DNA of 64,000 nucleotides, from contig NC_007951.1 in the NCBI RefSeq assembly GCF_000013645.1, positions 3,286,001 through 3,350,000 of the forward strand, given 5' to 3'. The DNA comes from Paraburkholderia xenovorans LB400. Its GTDB lineage: Bacteria; Pseudomonadota; Gammaproteobacteria; Burkholderiales; Burkholderiaceae. Made by a program: the position numbers and the translations under genes. A model generated the notes under the pieces. The model had not been told where the DNA came from, did no database searches, and was given only the letters and a program-made list of their open reading frames with translations. Of the stretch, positions 39,121 to 47,830 are shown piece by piece; the first letter of the stretch is position 1; every line of letters starts with the position of its first letter.

Positions 39121-40995
39121 ATGGAAGAACCCACTTTTTCGCTCGATCACTTCGAGCAGCTCGTTTATACGCAACAGCACGTCAAGGCTTCCATCCAGTT
39201 CATTGCCGCGCTCGCGCTTCTGCAGCAGAAGCGCGGCAAGCTGGACGGCAGCTTTCTTGCGTCGGGCATCGCCGATCTGCCGCCTGAAGAGCAACGCCAG
39301 CGCTTCTGCACACGTCTCGCGAGCGCGGCTTCGACCCTGTTCGCCGACCCGGCGTTCAGGCTGCCGCCCGAGTGCTTCAGGCTGCTGCTGACCCTGCACG
39401 AATGGGCCGGCCTGGTGTTCTCGTGCACGGCGTTCGGCAATGCGGACCATGTCGCCCGCAACCTGAATCCGCGTGGCCAGGATAACGCCCAGTTTCTGCC
39501 GGGCGACAGCTTCGTCGAGAAACTCTGCGTTCTCTACTCCACCGAATCGGAACTCGAACTCGATTTCGCGGCGCTGTGGGCGTACAACAAATCCCTCGCC
39601 GCCTGTCTCGCGCTGGTATTGCTGGCGCCGGTCTTCAAGGGCTCGGCGAGTGCGCACATCAAGCGCGAGGCGCTGATGGAATGGCTTCCCGGCAAACTGC
39701 AGCAGATCGCCGACCTCGACGACCTGCCCACGGCCTTGCTGCACAACGCGTATATGTTTTGCAGCTATGCGGACACGCCGCGGCGGCACGAGATCAAACG
39801 CGACATCAACGCACTGGTGCGCCGCAAGCTGGACCAGCTCGGGCTGACCGACCTTCCCGCATCGCAGCCGTCGCGCGCGAAGAGCCGCAAGCAGCGCGGT
39901 AAAAAGCCGCTCATGCTGGTCGTGCTCGAATGGTTCGGCGGCGCGCACTCCATCTACCGCACGCACTCGCGTACGCTCGAAGCCGCGCGCGAGCATTTCG
40001 AGGTGGTGGCCTTCAGCTTCGGCTACGCTATCGACGATATCGGGCGCGCGGTGTTCGACCGCTTCATCGAACTGGAGGAGCCGGAATACCTCGGCGAATG
40101 TCTGAAAACGATCCGCGACTTTGCCGAGGCGGAGCGGCCCGACGTGCTCTATATGCCGAGTGTCGGCATGTTCGCGCTGACGGTGTTCATGTCGAACCTG
40201 CGCGTTGCGCCGCTGCAGATCGCCGGGCTCGGCCATCCGGCCACCACTCACTCCGACAAGATCGACTACGTGAGCGTCGAGGAAGACTACGTCGGCGACC
40301 CGGCCTGCTTCAGCGAACGTCTGCTGAAGCTGCCGAAAGACGGTCAGCCGTACCGGCCGTCGGTGGCGCTGCCGGATATCGTCGCGGAAGTGCCGCCTTC
40401 GCGTGAAACGCTGGAGGTGGTCATCACGGCGAGCGCAATGAAGCTCAATCCCGGTTTTCTCGAAGCGTGCCGCGAGATCGGCGCGCGCGCTGCAACGCCG
40501 GTCGAGTTTCACTTCATGAGCGGCGTGCCTTACGGTTTGCCGCTCGATCGCATGCGCGAAGTCATTCGCCAGGCGCTGCCGCGCGCGGTCGTGCACGGCT
40601 TTCACGATTACGCGGATTATCTGGCGCGGGTCAATCGCTCCGACCTCTTTCTCAGCCCGTTTCCGTTCGGCAATACCAACGGTATCGTCGACGCGCTCAC
40701 GCTGGGGTTGCCCGGCGTCTGCAAGCGCGGGCCGGAAGTGTTCGAACGGATCGACGGCGCGCTGTTCGAGCGCGTGGGCATGCCGTCGTGGACAACGGCG
40801 GAGAGCGTGGAGGATTACATTGCCGCAGCCGTGCGAATGATCGACGCGCACGGTGAGCGCATGGCCTTGCGGCTGCGTTTGATCGACACGCAGGCGGTGG
40901 AGCGCTGCTTTGAAGGGCGGCCGCAGGCGTTTGGTGAAAGCGTGCTGCGACTGGTGCGGGACAAGCAGCGCCAACGCGAGGAGGCGGTGGTTTGA
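39121..40995 (+). CDS. HMW1C-like protein N-glycosyltransferase (GT41 family)
   Basis: This 624-residue cytoplasmic enzyme is related to HMW1C/NGT, which attach glucose from UDP-glucose to asparagine of adhesins. The N-terminal all-alpha domain (residues 1-250) includes FCSYADTPRRHEIKRDINAL. The GT-B domain follows, with AHSIYRTHSRTLEAAREHFE (His276), LQIAGLGHPATTHSDKIDYV, MKLNPGFLEAC with Lys441, and FGNTNGIVDALTLGLPGVCK with Asn520 and Asp524. These positions correspond closely to the donor-site lysine, asparagine and aspartate known in the Actinobacillus enzyme. No adhesin or secretion partner lies next to it in the window, so its target is unknown. Confidence 0.87.
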   Translation: MEEPTFSLDHFEQLVYTQQHVKASIQFIAALALLQQKRGKLDGSFLASGIADLPPEEQRQRFCTRLASAASTLFADPAFRLPPECFRLLLTLHEWAGLVFSCTAFGNADHVARNLNPRGQDNAQFLPGDSFVEKLCVLYSTESELELDFAALWAYNKSLAACLALVLLAPVFKGSASAHIKREALMEWLPGKLQQIADLDDLPTALLHNAYMFCSYADTPRRHEIKRDINALVRRKLDQLGLTDLPASQPSRAKSRKQRGKKPLMLVVLEWFGGAHSIYRTHSRTLEAAREHFEVVAFSFGYAIDDIGRAVFDRFIELEEPEYLGECLKTIRDFAEAERPDVLYMPSVGMFALTVFMSNLRVAPLQIAGLGHPATTHSDKIDYVSVEEDYVGDPACFSERLLKLPKDGQPYRPSVALPDIVAEVPPSRETLEVVITASAMKLNPGFLEACREIGARAATPVEFHFMSGVPYGLPLDRMREVIRQALPRAVVHGFHDYADYLARVNRSDLFLSPFPFGNTNGIVDALTLGLPGVCKRGPEVFERIDGALFERVGMPSWTTAESVEDYIAAAVRMIDAHGERMALRLRLIDTQAVERCFEGRPQAFGESVLRLVRDKQRQREEAVV

Positions 40996-41005
40996 GGGGG
41001 GCGCT

Positions 41006-41089
41006 GCTTGAGGGTCGTCACTGCTTGAGGGTCGTCACTGCTTGAGGGTCGTCACGGCTTGAGGGTCGTCACGGCTTGAAGGCTGTCAT
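41006..41089. repeat. 17-base tandem repeat, about five units
   Basis: Units of GCTTGAGGGTCGTCACT are repeated head to tail; the third and fourth end in G, and the last is degenerate (GCTTGAAGGCTGTCAT). The array lies between the convergent glycosyltransferase and lipoprotein genes. Confidence 0.92.
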
Positions 41090-41179
41090 GGTTTTCCTCG
41101 TCACGGCTCGCTTTTGCACCGTAACTTGCCTTGTGACGCCACTTGCCACTCGACTTGCCGTGGCGCGTGGCGCGATGCG

Positions 41180-41683
41180 CTATTCCGTCGCGTTCGCGGG
41201 CGGGGCTACAAGATTTTCCGGCGCGAGCCAGTTGAATGCGCTCAGTGTCGGCCCGTGGAACGTGCACTCGGCGGCGGCTGGCGTGGCGGTCTTTTGCGGT
41301 TTGGCGGGTTTGAGCGAGAGTGCTTCGGTCGCCGAAGCACCTGATGCACCGGATGCACCGGATGCACCAACGGACACCGCCGAAGCCGGCAACACCGCAG
41401 ACGCCACCTGTGCGGCCGAAGCGGCCACCGGCGCTTTCGCCACTGAAGCCACTGAAGCCGCCGAATCCATCACCACCACATGCTCGATCGATCCCTCGAC
41501 CACCACCCGCGAGCCGTCGATACCTGCGCCCGCATGAGCGATCTTCAGCGTATCCGCCGACGTATCCGCCAGCCTGCTTCGCATCAACTGCTCACACGCG
41601 TCCGTGTTCTTATAGACAGCCGTACAGCCGGCCAACAACGCAGCAGCCGTGACGCAAGCGATAGAGAGAATCCGAATCTTCAT
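41180..41683 (-). CDS. Hypothetical lipoprotein
   Basis: This 167-residue protein starts MKIRILSIACVTAAALLAGC, with a clear lipobox at residues 17-20. It is followed by TAVYKNTDACEQLMRSRLAD and a long alanine/serine/valine-rich low-complexity middle that includes a GASGASGASGAS stretch. I recognise no domain. An upstream ATG six codons away is less likely because the signal peptide begins at the chosen start. Confidence 0.68.
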   Translation of the reverse strand: MKIRILSIACVTAAALLAGCTAVYKNTDACEQLMRSRLADTSADTLKIAHAGAGIDGSRVVVEGSIEHVVVMDSAASVASVAKAPVAASAAQVASAVLPASAVSVGASGASGASGASATEALSLKPAKPQKTATPAAAECTFHGPTLSAFNWLAPENLVAPPANATE

Positions 41684-41992
41684 TGACGTTCCGTTTTTCA
41701 AGCCGTCGGCAATTGTAGCTTACGGGCCGCTTGACCTGCACCCGCTCGGCGCGCCGGTTGCGTGCCCCTTCAATGCCAGAAGCAACGTACGGGCCGCATA
41801 TGGCAACGGACACCTTCACGGCCTATCCGGGCGCGAGTGACACAGTGACCGCTTGACCGCAGCGGCTTGCACCGGCATCGTGTTGACCGGCCGCCGTCCT
41901 TCCAGCGCGCCGCAGGCTTCCCGACCCGGCCTCGCGATCAACAGCGCTTCGCCCTCTCAATCTTCTCAACGTGTGCCGACCAGTTCTCCCGC
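41684..41992. other. Divergent intergenic region between lipoprotein and CadD-like gene
   Basis: No gene is supported; open frames entering from the CadD-like side lack a ribosome site. Promoters for both flanking genes are expected, but none is clear. Confidence 0.45.
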
Positions 41993-42607
41993 ATGTTCAG
42001 CCTTGCCCTGCTTGCCATCGCGGGTTACACCGCCACCAACATCGACAACCTGTTCGTGCTGCTCGCCTTCCTCGCGGAAGCGGGCGGCGAGCGGCGTCGC
42101 GTGATCGCCGGCCAGTGTGCGGGTTCGCTGACCTTGATCGTGGGGTCGATGTTGCTCGCCGCATTGCTCAAGCATCTGCCGGCGGGCTATGTCGGATTGC
42201 TCGGCATCCTGCCGATCGGCGTCGGACTCGCCAAGGCATGGGAGCGCTTTGGCCCGCGCAACGCGCAACAGGAGGAAGCGCGGCGGACCGCCGGCGAGCC
42301 GTCCGCGGCGCGCGCCTCATCCTGGTGGGTGGTGGCCTGCGTCGCCATCGCCAACGGTTCCGACAATCTCGCTGTTTATGTGCCGCTGTACGCGAGCCAT
42401 TCACACAGCGAGGGCGCATTCATCTCGCTCGTCTTTTTCGTGATGATCGGACTCTGGTGCGCGGGCGCCGCGTGGCTCGTCAAACATCCACGGCTCGGCG
42501 CGCCGATCCGGCGCTACGGCACCGCGCTGCTACCGCTGATCCTGGTGGTGATCGGCGTCTCGGTGATCGTGCAGAACGATACGCCGCGAATCGTATTCGG
42601 GCTCTGA
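41993..42607 (+). CDS. CadD-family cadmium resistance/cation transporter-like membrane protein
   Basis: This 204-residue membrane protein has five or six segments. The N-terminal helix carries YTATNIDNLFVLLAFLAEAG, and a matching charged helix in the second half carries ACVAIANGSDNLAVYVPLYA. The paired N-x-D-N motifs are the signature of the CadD/LysE-like fold. CadD proteins give cadmium resistance in Gram-positive bacteria; in Proteobacteria the substrate is uncertain. The ATG at MFSLALLAIAGY begins directly at the first helix; no strong ribosome site is visible. Confidence 0.78.
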   Translation: MFSLALLAIAGYTATNIDNLFVLLAFLAEAGGERRRVIAGQCAGSLTLIVGSMLLAALLKHLPAGYVGLLGILPIGVGLAKAWERFGPRNAQQEEARRTAGEPSAARASSWWVVACVAIANGSDNLAVYVPLYASHSHSEGAFISLVFFVMIGLWCAGAAWLVKHPRLGAPIRRYGTALLPLILVVIGVSVIVQNDTPRIVFGL

Positions 42608-42735
42608 GCAACACTCGTGGAGTGACGACGAGCGGCAGATCAGCAAGAGAATCGATGAAAAAAACGGCACGGTCCGTGCAAAGATGCGCAGTTGTCCAGC
42701 GCGCGATGCCGCACGACCGCCAGGCGCGCGACCGC

Positions 42736-43065
42736 TCAGTTCGACGGCGTTTGCGGTTGCACGTAGGTCCGTACGCCGGCGAGCGGTGACCCATAGCCGC
42801 CGGAATTCGTGTGGTTCGGCAAGCCGTTGACCAGTTGCGCGCGCGGATCGGTCGGATTCAGGTTCATTTCCCCTGCCTGCTGGTTGCCGTGCGTCGGATA
42901 TTCGCTGCCTCGCGCTGCGTTCGGCATCAAACGCGTGCTGTTTTGCGGCGCGTTCATGTCGTCCTGCGGACTCAGGCCTTGCGCGCCCGCCTGCGCGGCA
43001 ATCGCGCACGCGGCCACGCACAGTAACGCCTGCCCTGTCCGCCACATCCTCGATGTTCGTTTCAT
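42736..43065 (-). CDS. Hypothetical small exported protein
   Basis: This 109-residue protein has a signal peptide (MKRTSRMWRTGQALLCVAAC ... QAGAQ, cut near residue 29) and a mature part rich in asparagine, glutamine and proline (GLSPQDDMNAPQNSTRLMPN). GGAGG lies six bases before the ATG. No known domain is seen; the mature part appears unstructured. It is convergent with the CadD-like gene. Confidence 0.65.
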   Translation of the reverse strand: MKRTSRMWRTGQALLCVAACAIAAQAGAQGLSPQDDMNAPQNSTRLMPNAARGSEYPTHGNQQAGEMNLNPTDPRAQLVNGLPNHTNSGGYGSPLAGVRTYVQPQTPSN

Positions 43066-43350
43066 ACCTGCCTCCGGCAAAATGAAATGAAAAGAATCAG
43101 GTTGCGCTCGACACACGCCAGGCCCGCGCGCGACGGCAAGCGCCGATCAAACCCTGATCACTATTTATACGCGCCATCTGACGGTTCGGATTCGCCTGGC
43201 GTGGCGCGAACTCCGGCAAACAGGAAAACTGGCGGCGCGGGTCATTTATTCCTCGCGTTCCCGGCCGCGGCGGCGGCCACGCAGCAAATCCGGCAAGCGC
43301 CTATCCTTATGCCGATTGCCGATTTCCCTCCAGGCCGATCGAACCCGATA

Positions 43351-44235
43351 ATGGATCCCATGAACCCTCGACCCCATCTCCAGACTCGCGCGTTGCGCAC
43401 CACGCTCGCCGCGTTGAGTGCGGCGCTGCTTCTCGCGGCCTGCGCCGGCCCGTCAGCCTCGACTTCCGCTTCTGCATCCATCGATCCGGCGCTGCTCGAC
43501 GCGGCCATTGCCGGACCGCAGCGCGGCGACAAAGCCCGCGCGCGCGATATCTACCGTCATCCCAAAGAGACGCTGCAATTCTTCGAACTCGCGCCGTCAC
43601 AAAGCGTGCTGGAGATCGAACCGGGCGGCGGCTGGTACACGGAGATCCTCGCGCCGTATCTGCACGGCCGCGGCAAGCTCTACGAGGCGCAGTACGACGG
43701 CCCGCAAGGCGTGCCATCGGCGGAAGCACAGGCCAGCCGGGCTGCGTTCGCGCGCAAGCTGGCGGCCACGCCCGCCGTCTACGGCAAGGTCGTGGTCGGC
43801 ACGCTGCATGCGGGCCAGTTCAGCGGTTTTCCGGCCGATGCCAGCGTCGACGAGGTGCTGACCTTTCGCAATATCCACAACTGGATCAAGGACGGCCAGA
43901 TCGACGCGAACCTGCGCGCCTTCTATGCGGCGCTCAAGCCCGGCGGCGTGCTCGGTGTCGAGGAACATCGCGCGGCGCCGGGCACCTCGCTGCAACAGAC
44001 CATCGATACCGGCTACGTGACCGAAGACTACGTGATCGAACACGCGCGCGCCGCCGGCTTCGAACTGGCCGGCAAGAGCGAGGTGAACAGCAACCCGCGC
44101 GATACGAAAAACTATCCCCACGGCGTCTGGTCGTTGCCGCCGACCTTCGAAGGCGGCGACGTCGACCGGGCGAAATACGCGGCCATCGGCGAATCGGACC
44201 GCATGACCTTGCGCTTCGTGAAACCGGCGCACTGA
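43351..44235 (+). CDS. Lipoprotein with class I SAM-methyltransferase-like domain
   Basis: This 294-residue protein has an N-terminal lipoprotein signal (ALRTTLAALSAALLLAACAG, lipobox near residue 33) followed by a methyltransferase-like fold. VLEIEPGGGWYTEILAPYL is motif I, FRNIHNW lies near motif IV and ALKPGGVLGVEEHRA is the post-core strand. The DIYRHPKETLQFFEL start is shared with a family of exported predicted methyltransferases. Its location outside the cytoplasm, where SAM is scarce, is odd. ATG 43360 is an alternative start. Confidence 0.78.
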   Translation: MDPMNPRPHLQTRALRTTLAALSAALLLAACAGPSASTSASASIDPALLDAAIAGPQRGDKARARDIYRHPKETLQFFELAPSQSVLEIEPGGGWYTEILAPYLHGRGKLYEAQYDGPQGVPSAEAQASRAAFARKLAATPAVYGKVVVGTLHAGQFSGFPADASVDEVLTFRNIHNWIKDGQIDANLRAFYAALKPGGVLGVEEHRAAPGTSLQQTIDTGYVTEDYVIEHARAAGFELAGKSEVNSNPRDTKNYPHGVWSLPPTFEGGDVDRAKYAAIGESDRMTLRFVKPAH

Positions 44236-44276
44236 TCGCGCACGGACGGGACGGCGCTTGACGCCGTCCCAATAAT

Positions 44277-44375
44277 ATGTTCCTATTGCGCCCTATGTAC
44301 CGCGCCCAGACCACCCTATCGCTACTACTAGCCCGCTCCACCGGGCTAGGTCTGCTGCTGCGCGCTTCCGTCTGA
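44277..44375 (+). CDS. leuL: Leucine-rich leader peptide of leuA (LeuL-like)
   Basis: A 32-residue frame, [20 protein letters not shown] followed by [12 protein letters not shown], contains ten leucines. Six use CTA, a codon rare in this GC-rich genome, including three in a row at codons 16-18 (44322-44330); a CTG triplet follows at codons 26-28. The frame ends 127 bases before leuA, just ahead of an attenuator. Ribosome stalling at the CTA run when charged leucyl-tRNA is scarce would set the RNA structure. There is no strong ribosome site; the in-frame ATG at 44295 is an alternative start. Confidence 0.8.
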   Translation: MFLLRPMYRAQTTLSLLLARSTGLGLLLRASV

Positions 44376-44452
44376 AACACCCGAAGCACCGCTCAATTCC
44401 CCAGTAACTGACCCAGCCCCGGTTTCCGACCGGCGGCCCAGTTATGTCTTTT
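44328..44452 (+). promoter_or_regulatory. Transcription attenuator of leuA (three alternative hairpins)
   Basis: Hairpin 1:2 is CTAGCCCG (44328-44335) with CGGGCTAG (44342-44349), starting inside the leader's CTA run. Hairpin 2:3 pairs CCGGGCTAGGTC (44341-44352) with GACCCAGCCCCGG (44410-44422), allowing one bulge and one mismatch. Hairpin 3:4 is the terminator: TAACTG (44405-44410) with CAGTTA (44439-44444), GCC with GGC, and CCGGT with ACCGG inside, followed by TGTCTTTT. Stalling at CTA codons would block strand 1, favour 2:3 and prevent the terminator. The hairpin GGGACGGCG/CGCCGTCCC at 44248-44270 lies just upstream of the leader. Confidence 0.8.
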
Positions 44453-44502
44453 CGTCGTCCGGTCGACTCCCAGCTATCTGGTCTCACCCAAGGATGATGA
44501 AA

Positions 44503-46221
44503 ATGTTGAAGAACCCCGCTACCAAATACCGCTCGTTCAAGCCTATCGACTTGACGGATCGCCAGTGGCCATCGCGCACCATCACGCGCCCGCCGATCTG
44601 GATGAGCACCGACCTGCGCGACGGCAACCAGTCGCTCTTCGAGCCGATGGACGCGCAGCGCAAGATGCGCATGTTCAAGACGCTGGTGCAGATCGGCTTC
44701 AAGGAAATCGAAGTCGCGTTTCCGTCCGCTTCGCAGACCGACTTCAATTTCGTGCGTGAACTGATCGAAGGCGGCCATATCCCCGACGACGTCACGATCG
44801 AAGTGCTGACCCAGGCGCGCGACGATCTGATCGAGCGCACCTTCGAATCGTTGCGTGGCGTGCCGCGCGCCATCGTCCATCTGTACAACGCAACCGCGCC
44901 GGAATTCCGCAAGATCGTCTTCAATCTGGAGAAGAGCGGCGTGAAGGAACTCGCGCAAAACGCCGCGCGCACGATGAAGCGTATTGCCGCCACCATGCCG
45001 GAAACGCAGTTCACGTTCCAGTACAGCCCGGAAGTGTTCAGCGGCACCGAAATCGAGTTCGCCAAGGAAGTCTGCGACGCCGTGTTCGACATCTGGGAAC
45101 CGACACCGGAACACAAGGCGATCGTCAACCTGCCGGCCACCGTCGAAATGTCCACGCCGAACATCTACGCGGACCAGATCGAGTGGATGCACCGCAATCT
45201 CAAGCGCCGCGATTCGCTGGTTATCTCCGTGCATCCGCATAACGATCGCGGCACTGCGGTGGCCGCGGCCGAACTCGCGGTGATGGCCGGCGCGGATCGT
45301 ATCGAAGGCTGTCTGTTCGGCAACGGCGAGCGCACCGGCAACGTCGATCTCGTCACGCTCGCATTGAACCTGTACACGCAGGGCGTGGATCCTGGCCTCG
45401 ACTTCTCGAACATCAACGAAGTCGCGCGTACCGCGGAAGAATGCACGCAATTGCCGATCCATCCGCGTCATCCGTATGTCGGCGATCTGGTGTTCACCGC
45501 CTTTTCGGGTTCGCATCAGGACGCAATCAAGAAGGGCTTTGCGGTGCAGAAACCGGATGCAATGTGGGAAGTGCCCTATATGCCGATCGATCCGGCCGAT
45601 CTGGGCCGCACCTACGATTCGGTGATTCGCGTGAACAGCCAGTCGGGCAAGGGCGGCATTGCCTATCTGCTCGAACAGGGTTACGGCGTGGTGTTGCCGC
45701 GCCGCCTGCAAGTGGATTTCAGCTCGGCCGTGCAGCGCTTCACCGACGATAGCGGCCAGGAAGTCACGTCCGCGCAGATCTGGGAATTGTTCCAGCAGGA
45801 ATATGTGCAGAACGCCACGCCGGTTCATTACGTCGGCCATAGCCTGTCCGAGCGCGACGGACGTGAGCACATCAAGCTCACGGTCGACATCAACGGCACG
45901 CGGCGTGTGCTGAACGGCGCAGGTAACGGTCCGCTCGACGCGTTGATGCACGCGATCGGCGTACCGGTGCGCATTCAGCATTATGAAGAGCGCGCGTTGA
46001 CCCAAGGTGCCGATGCGCGCGCGGTGGCGGTTGCCGAAATGGCCGGCGCCGATGTGACCGGCAGCGCGTTTGGCGTGGGTATCGATGCCAATCTGGTGAC
46101 GGCTTCGATTCGCGCGGTGATCAGCGGTGTGAATCGCGCTTACGCACGTGTCAATGCGCAGGCGAAGGAACGCTTCTTCGAGGCCGCCATGAACGATGCC
46201 ACGGAAAGCGTGGGCGTTTAA
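44503..46221 (+). CDS. leuA: 2-isopropylmalate synthase LeuA
   Basis: This is the first committed enzyme of leucine synthesis, condensing acetyl-CoA with 2-oxoisovalerate. The 572-residue long-type enzyme has the catalytic [14 protein letters not shown] near residue 40, the metal ligands in [20 protein letters not shown] and the segment [20 protein letters not shown]. It has a C-terminal regulatory domain in which leucine would bind. ATG 44503 stands eight bases after AAGGA; ATGs at 44494 and 44497 are in frame or adjacent but too close to the ribosome site. Expression is predicted to be controlled by the attenuator. Confidence 0.96.
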   Translation: MLKNPATKYRSFKPIDLTDRQWPSRTITRPPIWMSTDLRDGNQSLFEPMDAQRKMRMFKTLVQIGFKEIEVAFPSASQTDFNFVRELIEGGHIPDDVTIEVLTQARDDLIERTFESLRGVPRAIVHLYNATAPEFRKIVFNLEKSGVKELAQNAARTMKRIAATMPETQFTFQYSPEVFSGTEIEFAKEVCDAVFDIWEPTPEHKAIVNLPATVEMSTPNIYADQIEWMHRNLKRRDSLVISVHPHNDRGTAVAAAELAVMAGADRIEGCLFGNGERTGNVDLVTLALNLYTQGVDPGLDFSNINEVARTAEECTQLPIHPRHPYVGDLVFTAFSGSHQDAIKKGFAVQKPDAMWEVPYMPIDPADLGRTYDSVIRVNSQSGKGGIAYLLEQGYGVVLPRRLQVDFSSAVQRFTDDSGQEVTSAQIWELFQQEYVQNATPVHYVGHSLSERDGREHIKLTVDINGTRRVLNGAGNGPLDALMHAIGVPVRIQHYEERALTQGADARAVAVAEMAGADVTGSAFGVGIDANLVTASIRAVISGVNRAYARVNAQAKERFFEAAMNDATESVGV

Positions 46222-46262
46222 GCTTTGATGAGCGCGGCTGCGATTGCGTAGCGCGCATGTTC

Positions 46263-46295
46263 AAAAGGGGGCGTTTTTCAACGCCCCCTTTTTTT
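46263..46295 (+). terminator. Rho-independent terminator after leuA
   Basis: GGGGGCGTT pairs with AACGCCCCC around a TTTC loop and is followed by seven T residues; AAAA before it extends the stem and gives activity in both directions. Confidence 0.95.
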
Positions 46296-46356
46296 GACCT
46301 GCTGCGCTGCTGTATCGCTGAATTACTGCATGGTTACCGCTTTGGTGCTTCGCAGG

Positions 46357-47130
46357 TCAGTTCGACGCAGTCCACTCATCCGGCAGACTGTGTGTCAGCG
46401 TCGACACGAAACGCCCGGTTTCCTGCGCACGCGGCTGCATGAAAATCTGGCGCGACGGCCCCGCCTCCACCACCACGCCGTTATTCAGAAACACCACGTC
46501 GCGCGCGATCGTCGCGGCAAGCCGCAAGTCGTGCGTGGCCATCAGCATGGTCATGCCTTCGGTGGCGAGTTGCTTGAGCACCTCCACCACTTCCGCGGCA
46601 AGACCGGGATCGAGCGCCGAGGTCGGCTCGTCGCACAGCAACACTTCCGGCGACGGCGCCAACGCCCGCGCAATCGCCACACGCTGCTGCTGACCGCCGG
46701 ACAGCGTGGAGGGCCACGCATCCGCCTTCTGCGCGATGCCGACCTTCTCCAGCAATTCGTCGGCACGAACCCGCGCCTTGTCCTTGTCCCACTTCAGCAC
46801 GGTCAGCAAACCTTCCATCACGTTCTGCCGCACCGTCAGATGCGGAAACAGTTGGAAGTTCTGAAACACCATGCCCGTGCGGCGGCGAATCGTCAGTACC
46901 GTTTCGCGCGAGGGTTTGTGCTCGCGGCTGAATTCCAGCCGCTGGTCGCCGAGTTCGAGCGAACCGGACTCGGGAATCTCGAGCAGATTCACGCAACGCA
47001 GCAGCGTGCTTTTACCGCTGCCTGACGGACCGATCAAGGCGGTGACATTACCCGAGGCAAGTTGAAGATCGACCGAGTTCAGTACCCGTTGGCCGCCGAA
47101 GTACTTGTCGATTTTTTCCAGTCGGATCAT
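46357..47130 (-). CDS. Polar amino acid (cystine-type) ABC transporter ATPase
   Basis: This 257-residue ATPase has Walker A IGPSGSGKSTLLRC near residue 34, the Q-loop VFQNFQLFPHLTVRQNV, the signature LSGGQQQRVAIARALA and Walker B LLCDEPTSALDPGL with the switch histidine in MATHDL. It matches the polar amino-acid transporter ATPases (GlnQ/YecC). Its ATG overlaps the permease stop by one base (TGATG). It is the last gene of a three-gene importer operon. Confidence 0.93.
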   Translation of the reverse strand: MIRLEKIDKYFGGQRVLNSVDLQLASGNVTALIGPSGSGKSTLLRCVNLLEIPESGSLELGDQRLEFSREHKPSRETVLTIRRRTGMVFQNFQLFPHLTVRQNVMEGLLTVLKWDKDKARVRADELLEKVGIAQKADAWPSTLSGGQQQRVAIARALAPSPEVLLCDEPTSALDPGLAAEVVEVLKQLATEGMTMLMATHDLRLAATIARDVVFLNNGVVVEAGPSRQIFMQPRAQETGRFVSTLTHSLPDEWTASN

Positions 47131-47807
47131 CAGTTGCCTGCATGGAAAAGTGCGTGGCGGCCGAATTTGCGCTCGAGCCTGACCTGCGCCGACGACAACA
47201 CCGAACTGAAGACCAGATAAACCAGGGCCGCCTCGGTGTACAGGATCAGCGGCTCGTAAGTCACCGACGCGATCCGCTGCGCCGCCTGAAACACTTCAGG
47301 CACGGTCAGCACCGCGGCGAGCGAGGTGTCTTTCACCAGAGCGATAAACGAATTCGACAACGGCGGCAGCGCAACGCGCGCCGCTTGCGGCAGGATCGCG
47401 CGACGCAAGGCCTGCTCGCGCGTCATACCCATCGAATACGCCGCTTCCCACTGTCCTTTCGGGATCGACTCGATCACACCGCGTATCACTTCGGAGTTAT
47501 ACGCGCCGACATTCAGCGAAAAGCCGATGATCGCCGCCGTCAACGGATCGAGCACGATGCCCACGTTCGGCAATCCGTAGAAGATCACGAATAGTTGCAC
47601 GAGCAACGGTGAGCCGCGAAACAGCCACACGTAGAAGCGCACGATCGCGACGGCCCACTTCGGTCCGAACAGACGCACCAGCGCGACGAGGAACGCGAGC
47701 GCCAGCCCGATCGCAAACGATATCAGCGTGAGCGGCACGGTGAACACGAGCCCCGCATACAGCAGGGGCCACAGCGACTGCGCCATCAGATGCAACCATG
47801 CCGGCAT
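47130..47807 (-). CDS. Polar amino acid (cystine-type) ABC transporter permease
   Basis: This 225-residue permease has five membrane segments. It carries the His/Glu/Gln/Arg-type features GLPNVGIVLDPLTAAIIGFS, AYNSEVIRGVIESIPKGQWE and the coupling loop EAAYSMGMTREQALRRAILP. A single permease gene suggests a homodimer. It lies between the binding protein and the ATPase in the same direction. Confidence 0.93.
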   Translation of the reverse strand: MPAWLHLMAQSLWPLLYAGLVFTVPLTLISFAIGLALAFLVALVRLFGPKWAVAIVRFYVWLFRGSPLLVQLFVIFYGLPNVGIVLDPLTAAIIGFSLNVGAYNSEVIRGVIESIPKGQWEAAYSMGMTREQALRRAILPQAARVALPPLSNSFIALVKDTSLAAVLTVPEVFQAAQRIASVTYEPLILYTEAALVYLVFSSVLSSAQVRLERKFGRHALFHAGN

Positions 47808-47830
47808 GATTCAGACTCGCGGAAAGGCGT

